Source: JBBPYR01 sp038199755 (lineage in GTDB: Bacteria; Chloroflexota; Ktedonobacteria; Ktedonobacterales; Ktedonobacteraceae). From it: a DNA stretch of 34,451 nt. Shown in pieces: positions 23,590 to 30,823 of this stretch. The DNA lies in NCBI GenBank assembly GCA_038199755.1, contig JBBPYR010000323.1, positions 1 to 34,451 on the forward strand, written 5' to 3'. The number at the start of each line of letters is the position of its first letter. Position 1 is the first letter of the stretch. The notes beneath the pieces are model-generated. The model made no database searches. It worked only from the letters and a program-made list of their open reading frames with translations, and was not told the DNA's origin. The position numbers and the translations under genes are program-made.

Positions 23590-24591
23590 GTGCCCATCTG
23601 GATGACAGTAACAGTCTTTCTTTTCAGCTTGGCCTTAAGCGTTGTCTCAAGTATTGTGCTAGCCCGCAACCTGGACAAAATTGGCACCAGGCTTCACCTT
23701 GCGGAAGGGGTATTAGGGCTTATTACCGCGCTTGGGGCGGATGCGCCCGAAATTTCCTCGGCGGTCACGGCATTGGTCTCTGGTAACCGCGATCTTGGCT
23801 TAGGCGTGGTCCTGGGATCGAACCTCTTCAACCTGGCCGCCCTTTTAGGATTGAGTGCGGTGATTGCGGGCTATGTACGCATTAATCGCCAGGGGCTGCT
23901 CTTGAACGGCGTGGTCGCGTTGCTTGCGACCGCGGTCGTGTCCGCCTTGATCTTCGGTTGGCTACAGCCGCTTGTAACTGGCGTGCTACTTGGTGCTCTC
24001 TTTCTTCCATATGTTGTTCTCTCAGCACTACACCCTTCCCAGGTGATGCAAATACCGCTTCCGGGTGCTATCGAGCGATATCTAACCTCTGCTCTTTCAG
24101 GGGCATCTCATGATGTACGGAAAGATCAAATGGCACCACAGGCGACCTGGTACGATGCACTTTCACTGATACCGGCACTCGTATCGATTGTGCTGGCGAG
24201 TGTGGGAATGGTGAATACAGCCATCACTCTCGGGACAGCGTGGCGTTTGCCTCATATCGTCATCGGCATGTTCGTCCTTGCAGTGCTCACCGGCATACCG
24301 AATGTCCTGGCAGCGATCCACCTGGCCCTGCGTAGGCGCGGTTCCGCCGTCGTGAGCGAGGCACTGAACAGCAACACGCTCAACCTCATCTCCGGCATCT
24401 TCCTCCCAGCGGTGATTCTAGGACTGGGAGCTGCCTCCGGGTCAACTATTTTTGCCCTCTGGTGGCTCTTAGGGATGACGCTGATCGTCGTTGTCCTGGC
24501 GAGCTTTCAAGGCGGCCTCTCTCGTTGGAATGGCGTGGTGGTAATTGCCCTCTACCTCTTGTTCGCGGGTATACTTATGTTCACCCTGTAA
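23590..24591 (+). CDS. Second CaCA-type cation exchanger
   Basis: The 333-residue membrane protein also has two alpha-repeats: GVLGLITALGADAPEISSAV with LGSNLFNLAALLG, and GMFVLAVLTGIPNVLAAIH with SNTLNLISGIFLP. The first keeps PE, while the second has PN, so ion coordination differs from the neighbour at 22449. The GTG at 23590 follows AAAGGAG with 7-nt spacing; an in-frame GTG at 23563 is less likely. It lies 82 nt after the first exchanger and is probably co-transcribed. The two are not close copies, so they may have different ions or work as a pair. Confidence 0.82.
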   Translation: MPIWMTVTVFLFSLALSVVSSIVLARNLDKIGTRLHLAEGVLGLITALGADAPEISSAVTALVSGNRDLGLGVVLGSNLFNLAALLGLSAVIAGYVRINRQGLLLNGVVALLATAVVSALIFGWLQPLVTGVLLGALFLPYVVLSALHPSQVMQIPLPGAIERYLTSALSGASHDVRKDQMAPQATWYDALSLIPALVSIVLASVGMVNTAITLGTAWRLPHIVIGMFVLAVLTGIPNVLAAIHLALRRRGSAVVSEALNSNTLNLISGIFLPAVILGLGAASGSTIFALWWLLGMTLIVVVLASFQGGLSRWNGVVVIALYLLFAGILMFTL

Positions 24592-24592
24592 A

Positions 24593-24618
24593 GGAGGCAG
24601 CTATGCTACCCCGCCTCC
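24593..24618 (-). terminator. Possible terminator for the histidine kinase operon
   Basis: On the - strand GGAGGC pairs with GCCTCC around a 14-nt loop, followed by TTTACA. It lies about 94 nt beyond the kinase stop at 24712. On the + strand the same bases provide the ribosome site of the mini-ORF at 24603, so the pairing may be fortuitous. Confidence 0.25.
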
Positions 24619-24668
24619 GTATTGTAGGCAAAACGAGCCGAGCAAGGGCTGAAAGTCGGAGTTGGTAG
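24603..24668 (+). CDS. Mini-ORF with perfect ribosome site
   Basis: AAAGGAGG, 6 nt, ATG 24603 opens a 21-codon frame (MLPRLRIVGKTSRARAESRS) that stops at 24668. No family recognised. Start signal this strong on so short a frame fits the stub of a deleted gene, as seen at 3452 and 11886, or a small basic peptide co-transcribed with the exchangers. Confidence 0.3.
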   Translation: MLPRLRIVGKTSRARAESRSW

Positions 24669-24711
24669 ATACTGTCATCATGTACAAAGAGGGAAGTGGG
24701 ATGCGTTGGGA

Positions 24712-25947
24712 TCATGTCGGCGTCTTGTTCATTTCGCCGTTCTTGGGGTGAGCCAATGGGAGCGTGAACCAGAAGGTTGCCCCTTTCCCTTTCTCACTCT
24801 GCACTCCAACCTGTCCGTGATGACAGGCGACGAGCTCAGCGCAAATATGTAATCCCAGTCCCAACCCCACTCCAGTGCCACTGAGGACCGCAATCCCTTC
24901 GACCCGGTAAAAGCGCTGCCAGATATACACCTGCTCAGCCTCCGTGAGGCCGGGACCCTCGTCGCGCACGCCCAACCATGCCTGTTGTCCCTGCGCCCGC
25001 AGTGACACCGCAATCGGTTGGTCTGCCGTAGAATATTTGAGGGCGTTGGTGAGATAGTTGGTAATCACCTGTCCAATTCGCTCCACGTCGGCTCTCACTG
25101 GTATCTCGTGAGGCGAGACGTCCACTCGGATCGTGCGATCGGGATTGACCAGGCACAGGTCTTCCACCACCGAACGTGCAATGACGGCGAGATCGCACGG
25201 CTCCATCACCAACTCGAGCCGGTTGGCTTGGACCCGTGAGACATCGAGCAGATCATTCACGAGGCGATTCTGCAAATTCAGTTGGCGTTCGGCGCGCTCC
25301 AGATCTTCTATAACCACGAGTCGTGCCTGTTCCAGCGCGTGTGGATCCCCCGTGGCACGCGTGAGACGGCGTTTCGACATCTGCACGGTGAGTGAAATTG
25401 CAGTGAGCGGATTTTTCAGTTCGTGGCTCACTATGCCTAGGAACTCGTCCATGCGCTGATTGGCCTCGCGCAGAGCCTGCTCGCGTGCTGCACGAGCACG
25501 CTCGATTTGGGTGGCAGCGAGACTGATCGTCACTCCTGCCACCAGGAACAGTATGAGCCCTGCCCCCACTGCCGCGTTATCTAATGTCCACGCAAACGTG
25601 GGCGGCAAGGCGAACACATCTAAAAGCACGGCCCCCAGAATGGTCGCCACCAAACTGGGTCCCGCGCCCCAAATCAACGCGGAGAGCGCGACCACCAGAA
25701 GAGCGAGGAGACCCGCAAACGCGAACGAAGGAAAGAGATGAACCAACAGGGCATCGACGCTCACGACCGCTGCTTGTATTCCCGCTGAGAGCAGGTAGCC
25801 CACCAGGGGATATCGCCATGGTGCGGGGACCCACGCAGGTACAGATGTCATGTGCTGGAGATGACCAACCAGTTGGTGCCAGAAGGAGTGATGGTGTGTG
25901 GGGTTCTGATAGCCACTTCTCTTCTGATTATGAGTTTGCATCCTCAT
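24712..25947 (-). CDS. Sensor histidine kinase with KdpD-like membrane domain
   Basis: The 411-residue protein has three to four transmembrane helices (about 45-150) of the DUF4118 type found in KdpD. A short coiled coil follows, then HisKA with FLGIVSHELKNPLTAI (His near residue 175). HATPase_c motifs are TNYLTNALKYS, VRDEGPGL, FYRVE and GVGLGLGLHIC. There is no periplasmic sensor domain, so it probably senses membrane or cytoplasmic cues. ATG 25947 follows AAGGAG; an in-frame GTG (25953) and ATG (25941) are alternatives. It is third in a - strand run with the ABC transporter and lipoprotein genes (gap to the lipoprotein stop 57 nt). No response regulator is nearby. Confidence 0.9.
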   Translation of the reverse strand: MRMQTHNQKRSGYQNPTHHHSFWHQLVGHLQHMTSVPAWVPAPWRYPLVGYLLSAGIQAAVVSVDALLVHLFPSFAFAGLLALLVVALSALIWGAGPSLVATILGAVLLDVFALPPTFAWTLDNAAVGAGLILFLVAGVTISLAATQIERARAAREQALREANQRMDEFLGIVSHELKNPLTAISLTVQMSKRRLTRATGDPHALEQARLVVIEDLERAERQLNLQNRLVNDLLDVSRVQANRLELVMEPCDLAVIARSVVEDLCLVNPDRTIRVDVSPHEIPVRADVERIGQVITNYLTNALKYSTADQPIAVSLRAQGQQAWLGVRDEGPGLTEAEQVYIWQRFYRVEGIAVLSGTGVGLGLGLHICAELVACHHGQVGVQSEKGKGATFWFTLPLAHPKNGEMNKTPT

Positions 25948-26004
25948 GGTCACTCCTTCTGCTTCCTGTGTATCTCTACAGATCTCCTGTATGGAGCACT
26001 GAGT

Positions 26005-26658
26005 CTAGACAAACGTAAAGGAGTCGAGCATGGGCTGAAAGTAGCCCTGCTTGGCGAGATCGAAAATCTGTTGTCCTGTTCCATACGCAATTGTATAGCT
26101 TCTCGTTGACAACGTACTCGCAGGGTGATTGTCTGCAAGCACGACCACTTTAGCGGGGACAGTCGAGGTCTGACCCTCTGGCGTAATATCGCCAGTGGCG
26201 GACCCTTGATGCCAGGTCTCACCCGCAACCGTGGTCGTTGGCGCGCTATCCACCTGTTGATAGTTTTGCGCCTGCGACTTAAAGACTTGCAATCCGGTAT
26301 CAACGAGTCGTGAGGCGGGAATGGTACTCTGCGGATTGGGCTGACTCGTGATCGCGAGATAGGCAATTCCGTTGGGATCACTAAAGCTTACAATACCATC
26401 ATTGCCTGCTGTCACCTTCCAGCCTGCCGGGTAGCCAATGGTGTACCCGTTGCCCTGATAGGTCTTCAGGGATGTGACTGGCGCAGGAGTTGGAGTTGGC
26501 GGAGGCGTTGGTGAAGGGGTCGGAGTGGGAGTAGGTGAACCTCCACTTGCTCCCCCTCCAATGCCACCGCACGCCACCAACAAGAGGGCAAGGATCAGCC
26601 CCCATATTCCATAGGTCGCCAGTGTCAGGAGAGATTTTCTTATAATACGCTCTATCAT
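26005..26658 (-). CDS. Secreted lipoprotein with Pro/Thr linker
   Basis: The 217-residue product has a signal peptide with lipobox LLVAC (Cys near residue 30), so it should be lipid-anchored outside the membrane. A GGASGGS stretch and a Pro/Thr linker follow, then a globular domain starting with YQGNGYTIGYPAGWKV. That opening resembles PsbP-like or DUF1795-type stand-alone domains in bacterial lipoproteins; the function is unknown. GGAGG six nt upstream decides the ATG at 26658. It lies 74 nt after the ABC transporter gene and before the kinase, so it could be a substrate-contact or stress-sensing partner (inference). Its maturation needs Lgt, and an lgt wreck lies at the window end. Confidence 0.85.
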   Translation of the reverse strand: MIERIIRKSLLTLATYGIWGLILALLLVACGGIGGGASGGSPTPTPTPSPTPPPTPTPAPVTSLKTYQGNGYTIGYPAGWKVTAGNDGIVSFSDPNGIAYLAITSQPNPQSTIPASRLVDTGLQVFKSQAQNYQQVDSAPTTTVAGETWHQGSATGDITPEGQTSTVPAKVVVLADNHPASTLSTRSYTIAYGTGQQIFDLAKQGYFQPMLDSFTFV

Positions 26659-26732
26659 AATATCCTCCAATACTTGAATAGCCTTTCGCCTCTTTTTCAC
26701 GCCTTACGCTGACAGTGCTCCATGTATGCCTG

Positions 26733-28883
26733 TCATGTTCTCTTCTGCTGCCGAACATCTTTCCGTTTCAAGGCATAAGCCGTCACCATGGCGAGGACAA
26801 GAATCATCACTAGGAGTATGCCCCAGACGACGAGCAGGTGGATAGTTGCATCCACTGCATTCGAGCCGGGCGCGAGCGAGGTGAAGAGCGTTCCCTGGTA
26901 GGCAAAGCTGTCCACACCAAGTTTGTCCGCGTGCAATCCGACTGATGAACCCATCGCCGCCATAGCCCAGCGCATCACGAAAATGGCCCCTGCACCTTGT
27001 AACACCGGAGTATTCAATTTGAAGAGGATGCCAGAAAAAATGACCTGCGGAATGAGGATGAGAGGGACAAAGCTCATTGCGCGGTCTGTATTGGGTGCGA
27101 TGGCGGAAATGGTCAGACCGAGCATCAGACCAGCAAGAGCAGTCAGGGCCATCGAGATGCAGACCTCTACGAGTGGCGGTAAAAATACGCCTTGCTGAAG
27201 TGGAGCTTTGGCGTTCACCAGCCAGATCAGAACGGCACTTTGCAGCAAGGAGAGCACACCCAGTACGATAATCTTCGAGAAGAGATAAGGAGCTAACCCT
27301 ACGTTTACCAGCCGTTCTCGCTGGTAAATGGGAATCTCCTTCACGATTTCACGCGCACCATTTATACATCCGAAGAGGACCGCCGCGAACGTCATGATAA
27401 AGAGCAGTGTTTGTGCATCGGCCCCCGAGTTCGGCATGATCGCGCTCTGGAATACCTCAGCTTTTGTTGTTCCGCGCTGCTGGGCGATCATGGCTCCCTG
27501 GGAAGAGTTCAGCAGATTGACGACCCGCTGACAGTTGATAGAGACGATGGGACCAGTACGCGAGAGCATATTTGCGCGCGTTGGGCATTGGACAACACTC
27601 GTAGGATCAAAAGCTCCTTGCCCAGCGAGATAAAACAAAATGAGCCCAATGATCGGTGCCTGTAAGAGGAGGATTAGGAGATTTCCCGTATCATTTTTCA
27701 GCAATTCCAAATATCGCTGGGAAAGGAGTAAGAACTGTTTCCACCCCTGAATATGCTGTGCTGGGCGTGTTGGGACTGGTGTCTGCATCGTACCTTCATC
27801 CACTTCTCGTTGAGGTCCGAGGATGTACTGCTGGTAATATGGAGATTGGCGGAACTGCTCCTCCGCTTCCTCTGGTATGGATGGATTCTCGGCTGTTGGC
27901 TCCAGGCGTGTGTATATCTCCGCGAAATTGGTTGTCCCGAAATAGGTCTTTGCCTCTTCGGGAGGGCCGTAGTAGGCGATACGACCGCCGCGAGCCAGAA
28001 AGCAGATATAATCACAGACATCGATATTCATAATGGTATGTGTGACCAACACGATGGTACGCCCCTGATCGGCCAGACCACGCAAGAGATGCATCATGCG
28101 ATAGTCCAAGCCAGGGTCCAAACCAGAAGTGGGTTCGTCGAGGAAAAAGATGCTGGGGTTCGCCAGCAGTTCCAATGCGATGGAAACACGTTTTCTTTCC
28201 CCACCAGAAAGGGTGTAGACCATGGAACGAGCCCGGTGCTCCATCCCGACGTCATGGAGCACCTCGTCGATACGTTGCTTGATCTGAGCAGTGGTGAAAT
28301 CGGCTGGCAGCCGCATTTTCGCAGCATAGTAGAGTGCCCGTTTCACACTGAGGCGGCGATGGATAATATCATCCTGGGGAACATAGCCAAGCTCGCTGCT
28401 GAATGTGTCCAGAGAGTGATAGTAGTTGTGTCCATTGTAGAAAACGGTGCCTTGCTGTGCAGGCTGAATGCCGCTCAGGGCGTACATCAGCGTTGATTTA
28501 CCAACTCCCGAACCGCCCACCAATGCCACAAACGCACGACGAGGAATGGTGAGCGAAACGTCATGGAGTAATAGGGTGTGCCCGCTCGTCATACGATTGA
28601 GACGCAAGGCATCAACGCGAATACTTTGACGCCCCTGCTCAGTTAACAATGGCTGTTCGTGCATCTGCACGGTTCTATTTGGGATTGGAAGCGGAATACT
28701 ATGCGTACTCGCCAGGAACTCAAGCTGTTCGTGGTTGAGTCGGAGTCCCGCATGATCGTGAGAATCCGTACTAACCTCGGTCTGGGTCTGGCCGTCAAGG
28801 TGGGCCTGTACGAGCCATTGGGAAAGCGTCTCCAGATCAATGCCGAGCATCTCTGCGGCATCGTGCATCGTATAATCGTTCAT
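26733..28883 (-). CDS. ABCG-type ABC transporter with N-terminal helix-turn-helix segment
   Basis: The 716-residue protein carries an ATPase followed by an ABC-2 membrane domain, the ABCG half-transporter order. Walker A GGSGVGKST is at about 123-131, LSGGERKRVS and FFLDEPTSGLD follow near 225-255, and six or so helices lie in the last 300 residues. The first 30 residues (YTMHDAAEMLGIDLETLSQWL) look like a MerR/excisionase-type helix-turn-helix, unusual at this place, where relatives often have FHA domains. The frame is open to an ATG at 28958, but the predicted promoter (-10 at 28962-28967) puts transcription start below that, so I prefer ATG 28883. It should export a lipid, drug or polymer; substrate unknown. 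It leads a three-gene operon. Confidence 0.85.
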   Translation of the reverse strand: MNDYTMHDAAEMLGIDLETLSQWLVQAHLDGQTQTEVSTDSHDHAGLRLNHEQLEFLASTHSIPLPIPNRTVQMHEQPLLTEQGRQSIRVDALRLNRMTSGHTLLLHDVSLTIPRRAFVALVGGSGVGKSTLMYALSGIQPAQQGTVFYNGHNYYHSLDTFSSELGYVPQDDIIHRRLSVKRALYYAAKMRLPADFTTAQIKQRIDEVLHDVGMEHRARSMVYTLSGGERKRVSIALELLANPSIFFLDEPTSGLDPGLDYRMMHLLRGLADQGRTIVLVTHTIMNIDVCDYICFLARGGRIAYYGPPEEAKTYFGTTNFAEIYTRLEPTAENPSIPEEAEEQFRQSPYYQQYILGPQREVDEGTMQTPVPTRPAQHIQGWKQFLLLSQRYLELLKNDTGNLLILLLQAPIIGLILFYLAGQGAFDPTSVVQCPTRANMLSRTGPIVSINCQRVVNLLNSSQGAMIAQQRGTTKAEVFQSAIMPNSGADAQTLLFIMTFAAVLFGCINGAREIVKEIPIYQRERLVNVGLAPYLFSKIIVLGVLSLLQSAVLIWLVNAKAPLQQGVFLPPLVEVCISMALTALAGLMLGLTISAIAPNTDRAMSFVPLILIPQVIFSGILFKLNTPVLQGAGAIFVMRWAMAAMGSSVGLHADKLGVDSFAYQGTLFTSLAPGSNAVDATIHLLVVWGILLVMILVLAMVTAYALKRKDVRQQKRT

Positions 28884-28961
28884 CCTGAAACGTACCTGCC
28901 CTTCTTCTACTTTCTGCCGGAATGGCTCTCCGAAAAGAAGCTCCGTTCTAACTTCCATATG

Positions 28962-28992
28962 ATAATAACATATCTAGATTAAAATTTGGTAA
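28962..28992 (-). promoter_or_regulatory. Promoter element C (ABC transporter operon)
   Basis: On the - strand CTTACCAAATTTTAATC, with TTACCA at 28992-28987, 19 nt, then TATTAT at 28967-28962. It matches the elements at 3760 and 29106 in sequence and spacing. Predicted transcription start is near 28955, which argues for the ABC gene start at 28883. Confidence 0.55.
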
Positions 28993-29082
28993 GAAGCGCA
29001 AGTGGAGGTGACTCGCAAGCCTGATTGCTTGAAATTTCTTCTGCCAGAACAGCTTGATTGTCAGCCTCGCCATGCTAGATAC

Positions 29083-29136
29083 TTACCAATTTTTGGCGGC
29101 ATCCCTTACCAAATTATAACCGGTGGGAGATATAGT
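29083..29136 (+). promoter_or_regulatory. Promoter element B (SPW unit) with an extra upstream half-site
   Basis: TTACCA (29106-29111), 19 nt, TATAGT (29131-29136); the segment CTTACCAAATTATAACC matches the elements at 3760 and 28992. A further CTTACCAA stands 23 nt upstream (29082-29089). It faces away from element C, so one factor could control both divergent units. The transcript leader to ATG 29215 is about 75 nt. Confidence 0.55.
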
Positions 29137-29214
29137 AAGATTGTTGGTAAAAACACGATGATCGTCAGCTGAAACGTGCGTTGGCGATCGTAAGGAAAAA
29201 GTAAGGAGGGAATA

Positions 29215-29598
29215 ATGTACAACACAACAAGACAAGGTATGGCACGCCCCTGGACGCGCTGGCAAGATTGGCTGAACCTGATAGCGGGAATAGTGATCTT
29301 CATCGCTCCGTGGTATTCGGCGACATGGGAGTACACTGCTAGTTCCTGGAGTGCCTGGATTGTGGGTGTAGCCATTGTCCTGGTAGCCCTCTGGGCCTTG
29401 GCGGCTCCCGGCTCTATGATTCCCGACTGGATCAACATCGTGTTGGGGGCCTGGGTCTTCATCTCCCCCTGGGTACTAGGGTTCGTCGGCCTGGCCGCTA
29501 TCGCGTGGTCAGCATGGATTATCGGTGCGGTCGTCGTGCTCCTTTCCGCCTGGGCCGTGGCACAGGTACAAAGCCCCAATACCAGAGTGCCAGCCTAA
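29215..29598 (+). CDS. SPW-repeat membrane protein
   Basis: The 127-residue protein has two SPW-type repeats: WQDWLNLIAGIVIFIAPW and PDWINIVLGAWVFISPWVLG, each a pair of hydrophobic segments, giving four helices. SPW-repeat proteins are small membrane proteins of unknown function, common in actinobacteria and Chloroflexota. A strong AAGGAGG site lies six nt before the ATG. It is the first gene of a short + unit driven by promoter element B, facing away from the ABC transporter operon. Confidence 0.88.
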   Translation: MYNTTRQGMARPWTRWQDWLNLIAGIVIFIAPWYSATWEYTASSWSAWIVGVAIVLVALWALAAPGSMIPDWINIVLGAWVFISPWVLGFVGLAAIAWSAWIIGAVVVLLSAWAVAQVQSPNTRVPA

Positions 29599-29645
29599 AA
29601 TCGTCTTCACGCTTTTATGAACGCTCGTACGAATAGGATGACAGC

Positions 29646-29885
29646 ATGAAAAGTGTGCATATTGATAGCAAGCAAGCCAAACCAGACGCCAAACTCGCTC
29701 CTCATATGGAAGGCGAAGTGCCTACGCAGCACTTCTTTCATGCCGATCAGGGCGCCTTGAGTGGAGAAGAGCACCTCGTGCTCTTCTCCTCTCAAGGCGC
29801 CCACAACGTATGCCATCTGCACAAAGCAATGCGCACTATTTTAGCGAAGTGGAAAAACAGGAAAGTGAAAGACGAGAGTCAATAG
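29646..29885 (+). CDS. Small hypothetical protein containing a long inverted repeat
   Basis: The 79-residue frame starts at ATG 29646 after AGGATG. It is hydrophilic, with His-rich middle and a basic C-terminus (KWKNRKVKDESQ). No family recognised. Its centre is encoded by a 53-nt hairpin (29750-29802), so the peptide GALSGEEHLVLFSSQGA also appears almost unchanged on the opposite strand (GALRGEEHEVLFSTQGA). The frame ends 10 nt before the next gene's start, and the SPW gene ends 47 nt before it, which fits an operon. It may be a real small protein or a non-coding structured region that happens to be open. Confidence 0.45.
   Translation: MKSVHIDSKQAKPDAKLAPHMEGEVPTQHFFHADQGALSGEEHLVLFSSQGAHNVCHLHKAMRTILAKWKNRKVKDESQ
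29715..29735. repeat. Short inverted repeat next to the long one
   Basis: GAAGTGC (29715-29721), 7-nt loop, GCACTTC (29729-29735). Perfect 7-bp arms, 15 nt before the 53-nt hairpin. Confidence 0.5.
29750..29802. repeat. 53-nt near-perfect inverted repeat
   Basis: Arms 29750-29774 and 29778-29802 pair at 24 of 25 positions, with one central T:T mismatch and a CTC loop. The arm ends are GGGCGCC and GGCGCCC. It lies inside an open frame and has no T run, so it is not a simple terminator. I know of no named element with this sequence. Confidence 0.85.
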
Positions 29886-29895
29886 GAGGAAAAGA

Positions 29896-30360
29896 ATGAA
29901 ACGCTTTATAACGCTCAGACTGATGGCATGCTTAGTCTTCTGCATGCTCCTGTTAGCAGCATGTGGCAACAGTACCAGTGGAGGACCTTCTACACAACCG
30001 TCAGCACCTACTTCGGTAGCTGACCGACAAGTTCAGGTAACGCTCACCGATTCCACCATCACGTCTTCTCGGACTACCTTCAAGGCGAACATCCCTTATG
30101 ACTTCATCGTCACGAACAAAGGCACTGCTGCTCATGATTTCATCATTCGGAGGCGCATCCGGGGGCCTGCCGTCACCCCCCAGACAGACCAAGGAATACT
30201 TCACATTGTTTCTTCAACGCAACTCGCGCCGGGAACAACGTTGCATTTTTCGTTCGAATTTCCTCAGGCGTCTATTCAGAGTGACGTACAATTCTCAGAG
30301 CATCTCGCCGGGCCAGGAGCAGGGCAAGGGCCACATATCCCTGTGCAGATCGAGAGTTAG
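29896..30360 (+). CDS. Cupredoxin-like lipoprotein lacking usual copper ligands
   Basis: The 154-residue product has a signal peptide with lipobox LLAAC (Cys near residue 23) and a Ser/Thr/Pro linker. A domain like plastocyanin/azurin folds follows: VQVTLTDSTITSSRTTF, FIVTNKGTAAHDFII, and LAPGTTLHFSFEF. The His of AAHDF is in place of the first copper ligand. The C-terminal loop (FSEHLAGPGAGQGPHIPV) lacks the usual Cys and Met, so type-1 copper binding is doubtful. AGGAGG is seven nt before ATG 29896. It is third in the SPW unit. Confidence 0.75.
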   Translation: MKRFITLRLMACLVFCMLLLAACGNSTSGGPSTQPSAPTSVADRQVQVTLTDSTITSSRTTFKANIPYDFIVTNKGTAAHDFIIRRRIRGPAVTPQTDQGILHIVSSTQLAPGTTLHFSFEFPQASIQSDVQFSEHLAGPGAGQGPHIPVQIES

Positions 30361-30793
30361 AGGGAAATCAGTGCCACGGTTCGCATTACAACGCTGATGG
30401 AGAATACCTGGACGGACCAGCACCAAGGAGCCTGGACCGCTTCGTACTTTCCTTTCAGGGGGAAAACGTCGTCGTGAACACGGGGGTCCTGAACAACCAA
30501 GTGCCTCACCCCGACCAATCAACGCGGTTGATCTCAACACCAACGGTGCAATGCAGTGCCGGAGGGTAGTATATTACGGTGCTTAGGGTCACTCATCCTG
30601 GATGACTGCCTCGTCCTGCTGTACCTTCTGGCCACGTGAAGGGGTCTAACCACTGTCTGCCCCGCTTGCCCGCTCCCTTGCCGACCACGGGTAGATGGGA
30701 CCCTGATGGACACAAGGGAAGCGAGCGAGAACCACCACGTGAGAGCAGATCGAAGGCATGCGAGCAGGTTGTGTTGCAAAAACCGATGAAGGA
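30361..30793. other. 433-bp stretch without a recognised gene
   Basis: I see no frame with a good start and family features, no promoter pair close to consensus, and no tRNA-like fold. Short frames on both strands are arginine/proline rich and look random. It lies between converging genes, so a gene lost by decay is possible. Confidence 0.4.
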
Positions 30794-30823
30794 AAGCACG
30801 AGAATCCCCTCTCACTCGTGCTT
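30794..30823 (-). terminator. Terminator-like hairpin at the end of the propeller gene
   Basis: On the - strand AAGCACGAG (30823-30815) pairs perfectly with CTCGTGCTT (30802-30794), followed by TCCTTC. The stem overlaps the stop codon at 30822-30824. The following T content is modest. Confidence 0.45.

Noticed and set aside
28884..28958. ATG 28958 as start of the ABC transporter
   Set aside because: It lies only a few bases from the -10 box, upstream of the predicted transcription start; ATG 28883 keeps the whole helix-turn-helix segment.
29750..29802. The long inverted repeat as an ordinary terminator
   Set aside because: No T run on either side, it lies within an open frame, and arms of 25 nt are much longer than usual terminators.
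30534..30815. Arg/Pro-rich short frames on the - strand
   Set aside because: No start signal or family similarity; typical of non-coding GC-rich DNA.
30361..30821. Group II intron or transposase remnant in the gene-free gap
   Set aside because: No domain V-like stem or transposase motif could be recognised; the short frames look random.
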